From Natronococcus sp. A-GB1 (GTDB taxonomy: Archaea; Halobacteriota; Halobacteria; Halobacteriales; Natrialbaceae): a stretch of DNA of 64,000 nucleotides. The notes below the pieces were generated by a model. The model worked only from the letters and a program-made list of their open reading frames with translations, did not search any database and was not told the origin of the DNA. Made by a program: the position numbers and the translations under genes. Below are positions 20,089 to 29,486 of this stretch, one piece after another; the first letter of the stretch is position 1, and the number at the start of each line of letters is the position of its first letter. The stretch covers positions 62,001 through 126,000 of the forward strand of contig NZ_JARUKW010000007.1 in NCBI RefSeq assembly GCF_029688845.1. The letters run 5' to 3'.

Positions 20089-21918
20089 ATGTTCAGGAAG
20101 GTTCTCGTCGCGAACCGCGGGGAGATCGCCGTTCGGGTGATGCGGGCTTGCGAGGAGTTGAACGTCGGAACCGTCGCGATCTACTCGGAGGCGGATAAGG
20201 ACTCGGGACACGTCCGCTACGCCGACGAGGCGTACAACGTCGGGCCGGCCCGCGCGGCCGACTCCTATCTCGATCACGAGGCGGTCATCGAGGCCGCGCG
20301 CAAGGCCGACGCCGACGCGATCCACCCCGGCTACGGGTTCCTCGCGGAGAACGCCGAGTTCGCGGCGAAGGTCGAGGACGCCGACGGGATCACCTGGATC
20401 GGTCCCTCGAGTTCGGCGATGGAGTCGCTTGGCGAGAAGACCAAGGCCCGGAAGATCATGAGCGAGGCCGACGTCCCGATCGTTCCCGGCACCACGGATC
20501 CCGTCACCGACCCCGAGGAGGTTCGGGCGTTCGGTGAGGAACACGGCTACCCGATCGCCATCAAGGCCGAAGGTGGCGGCGGCGGCCGCGGGATGAAGGT
20601 CGTCTGGGACGAAAGCGAGGTCGAGGAGCAACTCGAGAGCGCAAAGCGGGAGGGCGAGGCGTACTTCGACAACGACTCCGTGTATCTGGAGCGCTACCTC
20701 GAGAACCCGCGCCACATCGAGGTCCAGATCCTCGCCGACGGCGAGGGCAACGTCCGCCACCTGGGCGAGCGGGACTGCTCGCTCCAGCGCCGTCACCAGA
20801 AGGTCATCGAGGAAGGACCGTCCGCGGCGTTGACCGACGAGCTCCGCGAGCGGATCGGCGAGGCCGCCCGTCGCGGAGTTGCCGCGGCCGACTACACCAA
20901 CGCCGGCACCGTCGAGTTCCTTGTCGAGGAGGACCTCGGCCGGGACGGCCTGCTGGGGCCGGACACCAACTTCTACTTCCTCGAGGTCAACACGCGGATC
21001 CAGGTCGAACACACCGTCACCGAGGAGATCACGGGCATCGACATCGTCAAACGCCAGATCAGGATCGCCGCGGGCGAAACGGTCGATTTCGCCCAGGACG
21101 ACGTCGATATCGACGGCCACGCCATCGAGTTCCGGATCAACGCCGAGAACGCCGCGAAGGATTTCGCGCCCGCGACCGGCGGCGAGCTGACGACCTACGA
21201 CCCGCCGGGCGGGATCGGCGTTCGGATGGACGACGCGCTCAAGCAGGGCGACGAGCTCGTGACCGACTACGACTCGATGATCGCGAAGCTGGTCGTCTGG
21301 GGCGCCGACCGCGAGGAGTGTCTCGAGCGCTCGCTGCGGGCCCTTCGGGAGTACGAGATCGAAGGGATCCCGACGATCATCCCGTTCCACCGGCTGATGC
21401 TCTCCGACGAGCGGTTCGTCGAGAGCACCCACACGACGAAGTATCTCGACGAGGAGCTCGACGAGAGCCGGATCGAGGAGGCTCAGGCCCAGTGGGGCTC
21501 CGAGAGCGCCGACGCGGGCGACGACGAGGAGGTCGTCGAACGGGAGTTCACCGTTGAGGTCAACGGGAAACGGTTCGAGGTCAACCTCGAGGAACACGGC
21601 GCGCCCGCGATTCCGGCGGGGAACGGCGGCGCCCAGGCTCAGGCGGGCGGCCCGCCCGAACCCGCCGGCGGCTCCAGCGAGGCCGAAGCCGAGATCGACG
21701 GCGACGGCGAAACCGTCGACGCCGAGATGCAGGGGACGATCCTCGGCGTCGAGGTCGAGGTCGGCGACGAGGTCGAGGCCGGCGACGTGCTGGTCGTCCT
21801 CGAAGCGATGAAGATGGAAAACGACATCGTCGCCTCCCGCGGGGGCACTGTCTCTCAGATCGCCGTCGAGGAGGGCGAGAGCGTCGACATGGGTGACATG
21901 CTGGTCGTCCTCGAGTAG
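20089..21918 (+). CDS. pccA: Propionyl/acetyl-CoA carboxylase, biotin carboxylase and biotin carrier subunit
   Basis: A 609-residue fused subunit. Residues 1-450 are biotin carboxylase: [19 protein letters not shown], the ATP-grasp glycine loop [29 protein letters not shown] and [16 protein letters not shown]. An Ala/Gly/Pro/Glu linker (about 510-545) leads to a C-terminal biotin carrier domain with the biotinyl Lys575 in EAMKMEND. It carboxylates biotin with ATP and bicarbonate. The ATG at 20089 gives the family start. It lacks the long C-terminal domains of some bacterial homologues, as usual in haloarchaea. It works with PccB and PccX. Confidence 0.93.
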   Translation: MFRKVLVANRGEIAVRVMRACEELNVGTVAIYSEADKDSGHVRYADEAYNVGPARAADSYLDHEAVIEAARKADADAIHPGYGFLAENAEFAAKVEDADGITWIGPSSSAMESLGEKTKARKIMSEADVPIVPGTTDPVTDPEEVRAFGEEHGYPIAIKAEGGGGGRGMKVVWDESEVEEQLESAKREGEAYFDNDSVYLERYLENPRHIEVQILADGEGNVRHLGERDCSLQRRHQKVIEEGPSAALTDELRERIGEAARRGVAAADYTNAGTVEFLVEEDLGRDGLLGPDTNFYFLEVNTRIQVEHTVTEEITGIDIVKRQIRIAAGETVDFAQDDVDIDGHAIEFRINAENAAKDFAPATGGELTTYDPPGGIGVRMDDALKQGDELVTDYDSMIAKLVVWGADREECLERSLRALREYEIEGIPTIIPFHRLMLSDERFVESTHTTKYLDEELDESRIEEAQAQWGSESADAGDDEEVVEREFTVEVNGKRFEVNLEEHGAPAIPAGNGGAQAQAGGPPEPAGGSSEAEAEIDGDGETVDAEMQGTILGVEVEVGDEVEAGDVLVVLEAMKMENDIVASRGGTVSQIAVEEGESVDMGDMLVVLE

Positions 21919-21978
21919 CCGACGGACCCTCGGTCCCCGCAGTCGGCGTCGCGTTGGCCGCGAGTGCGGGCCGGCGCG

Positions 21979-22185
21979 CTATCGCTGCAGCTCGAACGAC
22001 ACGTGAACGGTGGTTCGGTAGTGCTGTATCTCTCCGTCCTCGACGTCCGCCGTCTGTGAGTCGATTTCGACACCGCTGATGTTCTCAAGCGTCTCGTCCG
22101 CGTCGTCGAGTGCGTTCTGTGCGGCGTCCTCCCAGGACTCGCTCGAGTTGCCGACGAGTTTGATTATCTTGGCAGTTTCTGTCAT
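21979..22185 (-). CDS. Dodecin
   Basis: A 68-residue dodecin. The sequence KIIKLVGNSSESWEDAAQNALDDADETLENISGVEI contains the Trp (in SWEDA) that stacks on flavin, and the C-terminal strand YRTTVHVSFEL. Dodecins form hollow dodecamers that store riboflavin or FMN; the Halobacterium protein binds riboflavin. Length and the Trp match the haloarchaeal type. It is convergent with pccA and has a separate promoter; nothing in the context ties it to one flavoenzyme, although several FAD enzymes are encoded in this window. Confidence 0.92.
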   Translation of the reverse strand: MTETAKIIKLVGNSSESWEDAAQNALDDADETLENISGVEIDSQTADVEDGEIQHYRTTVHVSFELQR

Positions 22186-22422
22186 GGTGCGTGGTAGCTG
22201 ATACCACTACGAAAGATATAGCTGTGGGGTGCGGTCGCTTCGCCGAACCCCCTGCGACCCGGTTGTGTCGATTACCGCTCGACGAGGATCGGCCAGCGAA
22301 CCCGACGAGGCGAACGGCACCCTGATTTCGAGGGGAGTCCGACGCCGCCCGAGATCACGACGACACAAGAGAGACCAAAATCACTACCACTATGGGCTAT
22401 CAGCCGGGTTAGTGGTGTACGA

Positions 22423-23091
22423 ATGAACATCTTCTCTACAAGTTCGTCGACACTCTACGTCGTTCGAAGCGAGGTCGATCCCGACTGCGAGTACCACTGT
22501 GACGCGCTCGCCGCGCAGTTTCCCGACGCCACCGAGATCGACTTCGTCACGGGCGAACGGCCTCCGCTCGAGGATGTCGACGGCGTCGTGCTGACGGGAA
22601 GTACCGCGGCCGTCTACGAGGCCGACCGTCGGCCGTGGATCGCCGACCAGGAGGCGCTGGTTCGCGAGCTCGTCGATAGAGAGATTCCGACGCTCGGGGT
22701 CTGTTTCGGCCACCAGGTAGCCAACGCGGCGCTCGGCGGGACCGTCGAGAACGTCGGCGCGACCGCGACGCTCGTCGAGACCGACCTCGCCGACGACCCA
22801 CTGTTCGAGGGGGTCGGACCGGTGGTCCCCGCGGTCCACGGCGACGCGGTCACCGAGCCGGGCGAGGGGATGGAGGTGATCGCCGCGGCCGACCACGCCC
22901 CCGTGTTCGGCACGCGCCATCGGTCGGTTCCGCTGTGGACCGTCCAGTTCCACCCGGAGATCACCGCCGCCGTCCGCGACCGCCTCGTCGAGGACTTCGA
23001 CTGGGAGTCGCGGCCGTTTTCGTTCGACGACGTCTCGGCCGACAGGGTCTGCGAGAACTTCCTGGCGCTGGTCGACGAGCGACGGGAGTGA
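22423..23091 (+). CDS. Class I glutamine amidotransferase (GMP synthase-like)
   Basis: A 222-residue type 1 amidotransferase domain protein. The nucleophile elbow is GVCFGHQ with Cys94, the catalytic His-Glu pair is in QFHPEI, and VVLTGSTAAVYE precedes them. It resembles the stand-alone GuaA-type amidotransferases of haloarchaea, which are annotated as GMP synthase-like without a partner. Such proteins hydrolyse glutamine or gamma-glutamyl compounds. No ATP-pyrophosphatase partner lies nearby, so gamma-glutamyl hydrolysis is at least as likely as GMP synthesis. Starts at ATG 22423; monocistronic. Confidence 0.85.
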   Translation: MNIFSTSSSTLYVVRSEVDPDCEYHCDALAAQFPDATEIDFVTGERPPLEDVDGVVLTGSTAAVYEADRRPWIADQEALVRELVDREIPTLGVCFGHQVANAALGGTVENVGATATLVETDLADDPLFEGVGPVVPAVHGDAVTEPGEGMEVIAAADHAPVFGTRHRSVPLWTVQFHPEITAAVRDRLVEDFDWESRPFSFDDVSADRVCENFLALVDERRE

Positions 23092-23105
23092 TCGGGAGGC
23101 TGCGG

Positions 23106-24065
23106 TCAGGAATCACGATTCAGCAGTGAGCCGACAGCGTCGGCCACGTCGTCCATGGCGGCGCCGGCGCGGTCGACCTCGTCGGTGAGACTCAGGTACC
23201 CGTGAGCGAGCGACGGGGAGTGACAGTGGCTTGTCTCGACCCCGGCGGCTCGCAATCGGTTGGCGTAGGCGACCCCTTCCGATCGGAGCACGTCGTGGCC
23301 GGCGGTCGCGACCACCGCGGGCGGACAGCCCGCGAGCGAGTCGGCTCGCAGCGGGGCCGCGAGCGAATCCTCGGCGTCGACCGGCTTCGCGAGGTACTGC
23401 TCCCAGAACCACGCCACGTCCGCACGGGAGAGCAATGGTGCGTCCGCGTGCTCGCGGTACGACGATCGCTCGAGGTCGCGATCGAGCATCGGGTAACAGA
23501 GCAACTGTGCGGCGAGGGACACGTTCCGCTTGCGAGCCCGGAGCGCGAGCGCGGCGGCGAGCCCGCCCCCGGCACTGGTTCCGGCGACACCCAAGCGGTC
23601 GGGATCGACGTTGATTCGGTCGGCCTCGTCCCGGGTCCACTCGAGTGCGGCCCAGGCGTCCTCGAGGGCGGCCGGAAACGGGTGTTCGGGCGCCAACCGG
23701 TAGTCGACCGAGACCACGACCGCGCCGATCCGCGCCGCGAACTCCCGACAGAGGTCGTCGGCCGAACCGAGCGTGCCGAGGACCCAGCCGCCGCCGTGAC
23801 AGAAGACCAGCGCCGGGGGTGGATTCCGCTCGGTTTGTGGACCAGGACGGTAGATCCGTATCGGCACATCACCGTTGGGTCCCTCGAGGCGGCGGTCTCG
23901 AACCCGCTCGAGCCTCGGTCCGTCCCCTGCGGCGAAGACCTCGTCCTCGATGCGTCGCGCCTCGGAGACGGACAGTTCGTGCCACGCGGGAAGGTCCGCC
24001 ATCCGGCCGCTTTGGAGGAGTTCCGCGAGCTGAGGGTCGAGTTCCGCAGTCGCCTCGTCGTCCAT
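23106..24065 (-). CDS. Alpha/beta hydrolase of the hormone-sensitive lipase family
   Basis: A 319-residue esterase-type hydrolase. The oxyanion motif HGGGW is at residues 90-94 and the nucleophile elbow GTSAG at 162-166 (Ser164). The catalytic Asp is in AGHDVLRSEG and His in LAHGYL, so the full triad is present. The family acts on short-chain esters; the HGG motif marks the HSL group. There is no signal peptide, so it is cytosolic. It is divergent from the kynureninase gene (about 120 bp apart). Natural substrate unknown. Confidence 0.9.
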   Translation of the reverse strand: MDDEATAELDPQLAELLQSGRMADLPAWHELSVSEARRIEDEVFAAGDGPRLERVRDRRLEGPNGDVPIRIYRPGPQTERNPPPALVFCHGGGWVLGTLGSADDLCREFAARIGAVVVSVDYRLAPEHPFPAALEDAWAALEWTRDEADRINVDPDRLGVAGTSAGGGLAAALALRARKRNVSLAAQLLCYPMLDRDLERSSYREHADAPLLSRADVAWFWEQYLAKPVDAEDSLAAPLRADSLAGCPPAVVATAGHDVLRSEGVAYANRLRAAGVETSHCHSPSLAHGYLSLTDEVDRAGAAMDDVADAVGSLLNRDS

Positions 24066-24184
24066 ACGCCGACTGAGTCCCGGAGGATAGTAGCGGTACC
24101 GTCGAGCCGTCGGCTCGTGCGGTCACGACCGCGACTGCGGCGCGGTGCCGAAACCTTCCAGTGGACACTCCCCAACTGTCGGGC

Positions 24185-25480
24185 ATGGACCCCGGCTTCG
24201 ATCCGGATCGATCCGACGACGCAGCCGACCCCCGCGAACGGGACGCGAGCGACCCCCTGGCCGAGTTCCGGCAGCGGTTCGACGTCCCCGGCGAGCTCTA
24301 TCTGGACGGGAACTCGCTGGGCCCGGTCTCGGACGCCGCCGAGCGATCGCTCGAGCGCGCCCTCGAGGAGTGGCGCGAGCTCGGTATCGAGGCGTGGACC
24401 GAAGCCGACCGACCCTGGTTCCGGTACGGCGAGTCCCTCGGCGACGAGCTCGCGGCGCTGGTCGGCGCCGACGGCGAGGAGGTCGTCGTCGCCAACTCGA
24501 CGACGGTCAACATCCACACGCTCGTCGGCACCTTCCTAGACGCGCGGGACGACCGCCCGCCCGGAGTCCTGGTCAACGAGCTCGATTTCCCGACCGACCA
24601 CTACGCGATCCGGTCCCAGCTGCGCCAGCGCGGGCACGATCCGGACGAGCACCTCCACGTCGTCGAGAGCCGGGACGGCCGAACGATCGCGGAGGACGAC
24701 GTCGTCGCGGCCCTAGAGGACCGCGAGGTCGGCATCGCGTTCATGCCCTCGGTGCTCTACCGGAGCGGGCAGCTGCTCGATATCGAGCGCATCACCGAGG
24801 CGGCCCACGAACACGGCGCGCTCGCGGGCTTCGATCTCGCACACTCGGTCGGCGTCGTTCCCCACGAGCTCTCCGCACACGGCGCCGATTTCGCCGTCTG
24901 GTGTAGCTACAAGTACCTCAACGCCGGCCCGGGGGCGATCGCCGGGCTCTACGTCGACGAGCGCCACTTCGGCGAGACGCCGTCGCTCGCGGGCTGGTGG
25001 GGCCACGAGAAGGAGACGCAGTTCGAGCTCCGCGAGCGGTTTACGCCCGCGGAGTCCGCGGGTGCGTGGCAGATCGGGACGGTTCCGGTACTCGCCGCCG
25101 CGCCGCTTGCCGGCTCGCTCGAGATCGTCCGCGAGGCCGGCATCGATCGGATTCGGGAGAAGTCTCTCGCGCTGACGGCGACGCTCATCCGGCTCGTCGA
25201 CGAGACGCTCGCCGAGTACGGCTGTACGGTCGGGACGCCGCGGGCGCCGGAGGATCGAGGCGGTCACGTGGCGATCGAACACCCCGAGGCCGAACGAGTT
25301 AGCGAGGCGTTGCGCGAGCGCGACGTCGTCGTCGACTTCCGCCCGCCGAACGTGATCCGTGTCTGTCCGGCGCCGCTGTACACCGGCTTCGTCGACGTCC
25401 ACGAGTTCGTCGCCCAGCTCCGGGACGTCCTCGAGACGGGCACCTACGAGGACGTCGATCCCGCCGGGAGCGTGAGCTAG
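24185..25480 (+). CDS. kynU: Kynureninase
   Basis: A 431-residue PLP enzyme of the kynureninase family. It has the N-terminal YLDGNSLGP block, the VNELDFPTDHYAI region, AGFDLAHSVG with the PLP-binding Asp, and the Schiff-base Lys243 in WCSYKYLNAGPG. The enzyme cleaves kynurenine or 3-hydroxykynurenine to (hydroxy)anthranilate and alanine. I chose ATG 24185 (MDPGFDPD); an in-frame GTG at 24161 would add eight residues. No tryptophan dioxygenase or kynurenine formamidase is present in this window, so the pathway must be completed elsewhere or the gene serves another role. Confidence 0.88.
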   Translation: MDPGFDPDRSDDAADPRERDASDPLAEFRQRFDVPGELYLDGNSLGPVSDAAERSLERALEEWRELGIEAWTEADRPWFRYGESLGDELAALVGADGEEVVVANSTTVNIHTLVGTFLDARDDRPPGVLVNELDFPTDHYAIRSQLRQRGHDPDEHLHVVESRDGRTIAEDDVVAALEDREVGIAFMPSVLYRSGQLLDIERITEAAHEHGALAGFDLAHSVGVVPHELSAHGADFAVWCSYKYLNAGPGAIAGLYVDERHFGETPSLAGWWGHEKETQFELRERFTPAESAGAWQIGTVPVLAAAPLAGSLEIVREAGIDRIREKSLALTATLIRLVDETLAEYGCTVGTPRAPEDRGGHVAIEHPEAERVSEALRERDVVVDFRPPNVIRVCPAPLYTGFVDVHEFVAQLRDVLETGTYEDVDPAGSVS

Positions 25481-26697
25481 ACGCCGACGACGTCCTCGTC
25501 GGTCGGCCCCTGACCGTCGAACTCCTCGACGAGCGCGTCGAGACGCTCGGGATCGTCCGCGGCGGTGAGCCGTCGGGTCGCGGTCTCGCAGTCGGCGTCG
25601 ACGCCGAGGTCCGCACAGGCCAGGTCGGCCGTCGCCTCGGCCATTCGCCGGTAGGTCGTCAGCTTCCCACCGACGATCGTCGCGAGGTTGGCGACGTCCT
25701 CGTCGGCGTGGTCGAGCAGGTGAAAGCCCCGCGAGATCCCCCGTGCGTCGAGGGCCGCCTCCTCGGGCTCGTAGAGCGGACGGACGCCCCACCACGTCCG
25801 CAGGTGGGCGGCGTCGGCGACCGCGGGGAGCATCTTCGCACACTCCTCGACGGAGCGTTCGACCTCCCAGTCGGCGCGCTCGTACTCCTCGGGATCGTCG
25901 ACGGGGACGCTGGTCGTGCCCAGAACGACCTCGTCGTCGTGGGGGACGATTATGTCGCCGTCGTCCGGATCCCGACAGCGGTTGAGAACCGGCTCGAGGC
26001 GGTCGTAGTCGACCGAGATCATCACGCCCCGCGTCGGGCGGAGGGCGACGGTCGCCCCGGCCAGCGCGGCGACGTCGCTGGCGTAGGGGCCGGCGGCGTT
26101 GACGACGTACGTCGGCTCGATCGTCTCGTCGACCTCGCCGCCGAGGTCGACCTCGGTAACGTGACCGTTCTCGCGGTGCATGTCAGTGACCGGCGCGTGG
26201 GTCAGAATCTCCGCACCGTGTTCGCGGGCGTCGGCCGCGTTCGCCGCGACCAGCCGCGAGGGGAGGACGACGCCGTCGGGGACGCGCATCGCCCGCTCGA
26301 CGTCGTCGCTCAGGTCGGGAATCTCGTCGCGTGCGGTGTCGCCGTCGACGACCTCTGTCGGGATGCCGACCTCCTCGCAGGCCTCGCGTTTGGCCTCGAA
26401 GTAGGCGGGATCGTCCCCGGTCAGCTGGACGAAGAGGCCACCCGTCTCTCTGACGCAAGCGCCTGCGATCTCGGCGAGCGTGCGGCTCTCCTCCAGACAG
26501 GCCCGGGCTTCGGGGCCGTCGGCCTCGGCGTACCGGGCGCCGCTGTGGAGCAGGCCGTGAGAACGTCCCGAGGTACCCGCCGAGAGCCCGCCGCGCTCGG
26601 CGAGGGTGACGTCGACGTCCCGAAGCGCGAGGTCTCTGGCGATTCCGGTGCCGGTGGCGCCGCCGCCGACGACGAGGACGTCGGTTCGGTTGTTCAT
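25477..26697 (-). CDS. GlpA-like FAD-dependent glycerol-3-phosphate dehydrogenase, short form
   Basis: A 406-residue flavoprotein of the DAO superfamily. The dinucleotide motif GGGATGTGIARDLALRDVD and the GlpA/GlpD-type RSHGLLHSGARYAEAD are clear. Haloarchaeal GlpA is usually much longer and ends with an iron-sulfur (BFD-like) domain; here that domain is absent, and the protein stops after a short helical tail. GlpB and GlpC genes are also missing nearby. It follows the radical SAM gene by 39 bp on the same strand, so both may be one operon. Glycerol 3-phosphate is the family substrate, but with the altered architecture another 2-hydroxy substrate is possible. It overlaps the convergent kynureninase stop by 4 bp. 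Confidence 0.78.
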   Translation of the reverse strand: MNNRTDVLVVGGGATGTGIARDLALRDVDVTLAERGGLSAGTSGRSHGLLHSGARYAEADGPEARACLEESRTLAEIAGACVRETGGLFVQLTGDDPAYFEAKREACEEVGIPTEVVDGDTARDEIPDLSDDVERAMRVPDGVVLPSRLVAANAADAREHGAEILTHAPVTDMHRENGHVTEVDLGGEVDETIEPTYVVNAAGPYASDVAALAGATVALRPTRGVMISVDYDRLEPVLNRCRDPDDGDIIVPHDDEVVLGTTSVPVDDPEEYERADWEVERSVEECAKMLPAVADAAHLRTWWGVRPLYEPEEAALDARGISRGFHLLDHADEDVANLATIVGGKLTTYRRMAEATADLACADLGVDADCETATRRLTAADDPERLDALVEEFDGQGPTDEDVVGV

Positions 26698-26736
26698 ATT
26701 CCGTCCCAGGGACCGCGGAGGGACATGCCTTTCACC

Positions 26737-27918
26737 TCACGCAGTAGGGCTCGAGGACTCCCACGGGAGAGGGCCGTCGTACCCCGGCGGAACGTACGGA
26801 CAGAGCGGATCGCTCTCGAGCGGGTTTCCGGTGTGGGCGTACGCCCGCGAGCGACTGCCGCCACAGACCGTTCGGTAGGGATAGGCGCCACACTTCCCCT
26901 CGAGTGCGTCACGATCGCGTAACTTGCGGAACAGGGGCGTCTCTCGGTGCAGTTCGTGGACTGGCCGCTCACAGACGGAGCCAACCGACTGTGGGAGAAA
27001 GCCAAAGGGGTAGACCTCGCCGGTGTGGCTGACGAAGGCGAAGCCGTTGCCCGCGATGACCCCGGTTCGTCCACCTTTGTCTTCGTCCCTGCGTCCATTC
27101 GCGTCCGACGCGCCGTCCGCGCCGCGCTGGGCGACCAAGCGGCGATAGTGGGACGCCTCGGTGGTCTTGAGTCCGCACGGCTCCTCGTCGTCGACGGCCG
27201 CGAGCCACCGCATCACGGCGTCGGCCTCGGCGGGATCGATCGGCTCGAGGAGCCGTCCCCGACCCACCGGGACCAGGAAGAACACGCTCCACATGACCGC
27301 CCCGATCTCGGTCAGCAGGGTTTGGATTGCGGGGAGCTCGCCGACGGTCTCCCGGCAGACGGTCGTATTGACCTGGACCGGGATGCCGACGTTTCGCGCG
27401 TCCTCGACGGCCCGAATCGTCTCCGCGAAACTGCCCGTCTCGCCGCGGAAGGCGTCGTGGCGCTCCGCGGAGGCACCGTCGAGGCTGACGGCGATTCGCT
27501 TGAGCCCCGCGTCGACGAGGGCCTCGACCCGGTCGGTCGACAGCGAACAAGTCCCGCTGGGGGTCATCGTCATTCGCAGTCCAAGGTCGTCGCCATAGGC
27601 CACCAGCTCCGCGATATCGTCCCGGACGAGCGGATCCCCGCCCGAGAGAACCACGAGCTGTCCCTCCCCGAACGCGGCCGCCTCCTCGAGCAGCCGTTTC
27701 CCCTCGGCGGTCGAGAGCTCGTCGGGGTGGCGGTCGGGCTGGGCGTCGGCCCGGCAGCGGTCACAGGAGAGGCCGCAGGCCTGGGTGACCTCCCAGATGA
27801 GCACGACCGGTCGCTCTGAGGTATCGACGTGGTACATCGGTTCGAAACTGGTCGCGGCGGGGACAAAACCGGACCTCGCGTTCTCGAGGCCCGGGAACGG
27901 GCGGAAGATGTTCGCCAC
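26737..27918 (-). CDS. Radical SAM/SPASM domain protein (TIGR04053-like)
   Basis: Up to 393 residues. The radical SAM cluster motif is CGLSCDRC (Cys48, Cys52, Cys55, spacing CX3CX2C), followed by the glycine motif VLSGGDPLV, MTPSGT and SLDGAS. The C-terminus has a SPASM-like Cys set (GKCGAYPYRTVCGGSRSRAYAHTGNPLESDPLC). It is therefore an active-type radical SAM enzyme, unlike the haloarchaeal pseudo-SAM relatives. Relatives act in haem d1/haem maturation or peptide modification; the role here is unknown. The GTG start at 27918 is supported by strong third-position GC upstream; an ATG at 27837 just before the core (MYHVDTSERP) is the alternative. Confidence 0.8.
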   Translation of the reverse strand: MANIFRPFPGLENARSGFVPAATSFEPMYHVDTSERPVVLIWEVTQACGLSCDRCRADAQPDRHPDELSTAEGKRLLEEAAAFGEGQLVVLSGGDPLVRDDIAELVAYGDDLGLRMTMTPSGTCSLSTDRVEALVDAGLKRIAVSLDGASAERHDAFRGETGSFAETIRAVEDARNVGIPVQVNTTVCRETVGELPAIQTLLTEIGAVMWSVFFLVPVGRGRLLEPIDPAEADAVMRWLAAVDDEEPCGLKTTEASHYRRLVAQRGADGASDANGRRDEDKGGRTGVIAGNGFAFVSHTGEVYPFGFLPQSVGSVCERPVHELHRETPLFRKLRDRDALEGKCGAYPYRTVCGGSRSRAYAHTGNPLESDPLCPYVPPGYDGPLPWESSSPTA

Positions 27919-28181
27919 AAGCGTCTTCGGGGAGGCGCCGACTCGATTCCCATATGGTCGAGAAAACGGTTTGCTCGAGGATCGACGGCGAGTTCTCGAG
28001 GTCGAGCCCCGCTGGGAGGTGTTTGTTCGAGACGAGGCATCCGATCCGCTGACTTACGCAGGGGCGTGGTCGCAGCTGACGGTGTGACGGCCCACGAGCA
28101 CGCCTCGCGGCTGTTCGGTTGGCCCGGGTCACGGTTGCGCCGGAACTGACTTAGGGTAAACCGTATGAACGACGGCGCGAC

Positions 28182-28583
28182 TCAGCAACAGAACATGAAC
28201 GGATAGATCAGCGCTACCCGGTCGCCCGCCTCGAGTTCGGTCTCGAACCCCTCGAAATGCTCGTTGAACCGGCCGTTGATACAGACTCGAGCGTAGGGGC
28301 GGGTCTGGTCGCCCTCCGGGTTCTTCCGCCAGGTTCCCGGTAGCTCGTCGGGGACCGGCGCCCAGCCCCTGGCCGTCGCATCGGCCTCGGTCTCGGCGAT
28401 GAGCAGCTCCTCGACGTCGTACTCCTCGAAGAAAGCCTCGAGGAACTCCCGCAGGGTCGTCCCCTCGAAGGTGAACTCGAGGTCGTGGTCGCCGACGGCG
28501 TCGCGGACGTGGCCCGTACACCGAACGTCGACGGTCGTCGTTTGCACCTGCTGGTCGACCGCAGCGGTCGTCTCTGTCGTCAT
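28182..28583 (-). CDS. MoaD/ThiS-like beta-grasp protein with Cys-Cys C-terminus
   Basis: A 133-residue ubiquitin-fold protein: VDVRCTGHVRDAVGDHDLEFTFEGTTLREFLEAFF, then VCINGRFNEHFEGFETELEAGDRVALIYPFMF. This is the MoaD/ThiS pattern (loop and final strand). The family normally ends in Gly-Gly, which is adenylated and thiocarboxylated; this protein ends Phe-Met-Phe-Cys-Cys instead. The codons TTC TGT TGC TGA are clear, so it is not a reading-frame slip at the end. It is therefore unlikely to be a standard sulfur carrier. It lies 260 bp upstream of the radical SAM gene on the same strand. The ATG at 28583 gives MTTETT; a longer start is possible but unsupported. Confidence 0.8.
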   Translation of the reverse strand: MTTETTAAVDQQVQTTTVDVRCTGHVRDAVGDHDLEFTFEGTTLREFLEAFFEEYDVEELLIAETEADATARGWAPVPDELPGTWRKNPEGDQTRPYARVCINGRFNEHFEGFETELEAGDRVALIYPFMFCC

Positions 28584-28819
28584 ACCTGAAAGGACGGGCC
28601 GATCGGCCAAACGGATACTGCCGAACATGTTCTCCGTCCCGAGATCGCATCGACCACATTCCCCCTCAGTACGGCGGTTTCTCGAATCGGTTACTGTTGG
28701 CTACTTTTGAAGAACGACGGAACTTCATGCAACATTTAGTAAGAAACAAACAGTATTTCAGCCTAGGCAAAGGAAGAAAAAGATTATGTATCGTTGATTG
28801 CTGCGTTTGAGTGCAGACG

Positions 28820-29458
28820 ATGTCCCTCCAAACAGACCACCCACCGCGTCCCGCCGAGGACGGGCAAGACGCCGACGCGAAGCCAGTATCGCTCGACGAC
28901 GACGACATTTTCCACATCCTTCAGACGAACCGTCGTCGAGATGCGATCCGGTACCTCCTCGAGCACGACGAACCGGTGAAGATGCGCGACGTCGCCGAGT
29001 ACGTCGCCGCCATAGAAAACGACACGACCGTCGCCGAGCTGAACTCGACGGAGCGCCAGCGCGTCTACATCCCGCTGTACCAGTCTCACCTCCCGAAACT
29101 CGACTCGGAGGGGATCATCGAGTACAACAAGTCCCGCGGGATCGTGCGCCCGACCGAGACGCTCGAGCTGTTCCGTCCGTACCTCGAGTTGCCCGGCGCC
29201 GACGGCGAGGGCGACACCGACGCCGGCCAGCTCGAGCGCCGTGAGACCGTCCTCGCCGTAACGAGCGCGAGCCTGCTGCTCGCCTCGGCGATCGGCGTCT
29301 ACGCCGCCGTCAACGCCGCCGCGACGAGTTTCGCGCTCGCGGCCGTCATCGGCGCGATCGCGATCCCCGGCCTGGCGGTCGGAACGATCGCCACCGCGGC
29401 GTTCGCACTGCTGGTCGGAACGAACTACAGGCCGTCGTTCGGCCCGTTCTCGGAGTAG
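28820..29458 (+). CDS. DUF7344-type winged-helix membrane protein
   Basis: A 212-residue protein. Residues about 25-120 form a winged-helix domain of the haloarchaeal type, with DIFHILQTNRRRDAIRYLLEHDEPVKMRDVAEYVAAIEND and then YQSHLPKLDSEGIIEYN. Two hydrophobic segments (about 145-200) anchor it near the C-terminus. Such proteins are common haloarchaeal regulators of unknown target. Start chosen at ATG 28820 (MSLQTD). The upstream 240 bp are AT-rich with TATA-like stretches, matching a regulated gene. No conserved neighbour. Confidence 0.82.
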   Translation: MSLQTDHPPRPAEDGQDADAKPVSLDDDDIFHILQTNRRRDAIRYLLEHDEPVKMRDVAEYVAAIENDTTVAELNSTERQRVYIPLYQSHLPKLDSEGIIEYNKSRGIVRPTETLELFRPYLELPGADGEGDTDAGQLERRETVLAVTSASLLLASAIGVYAAVNAAATSFALAAVIGAIAIPGLAVGTIATAAFALLVGTNYRPSFGPFSE

Positions 29459-29486
29459 GGACTCGAGAACGAAAGGGTGGTGTCTG

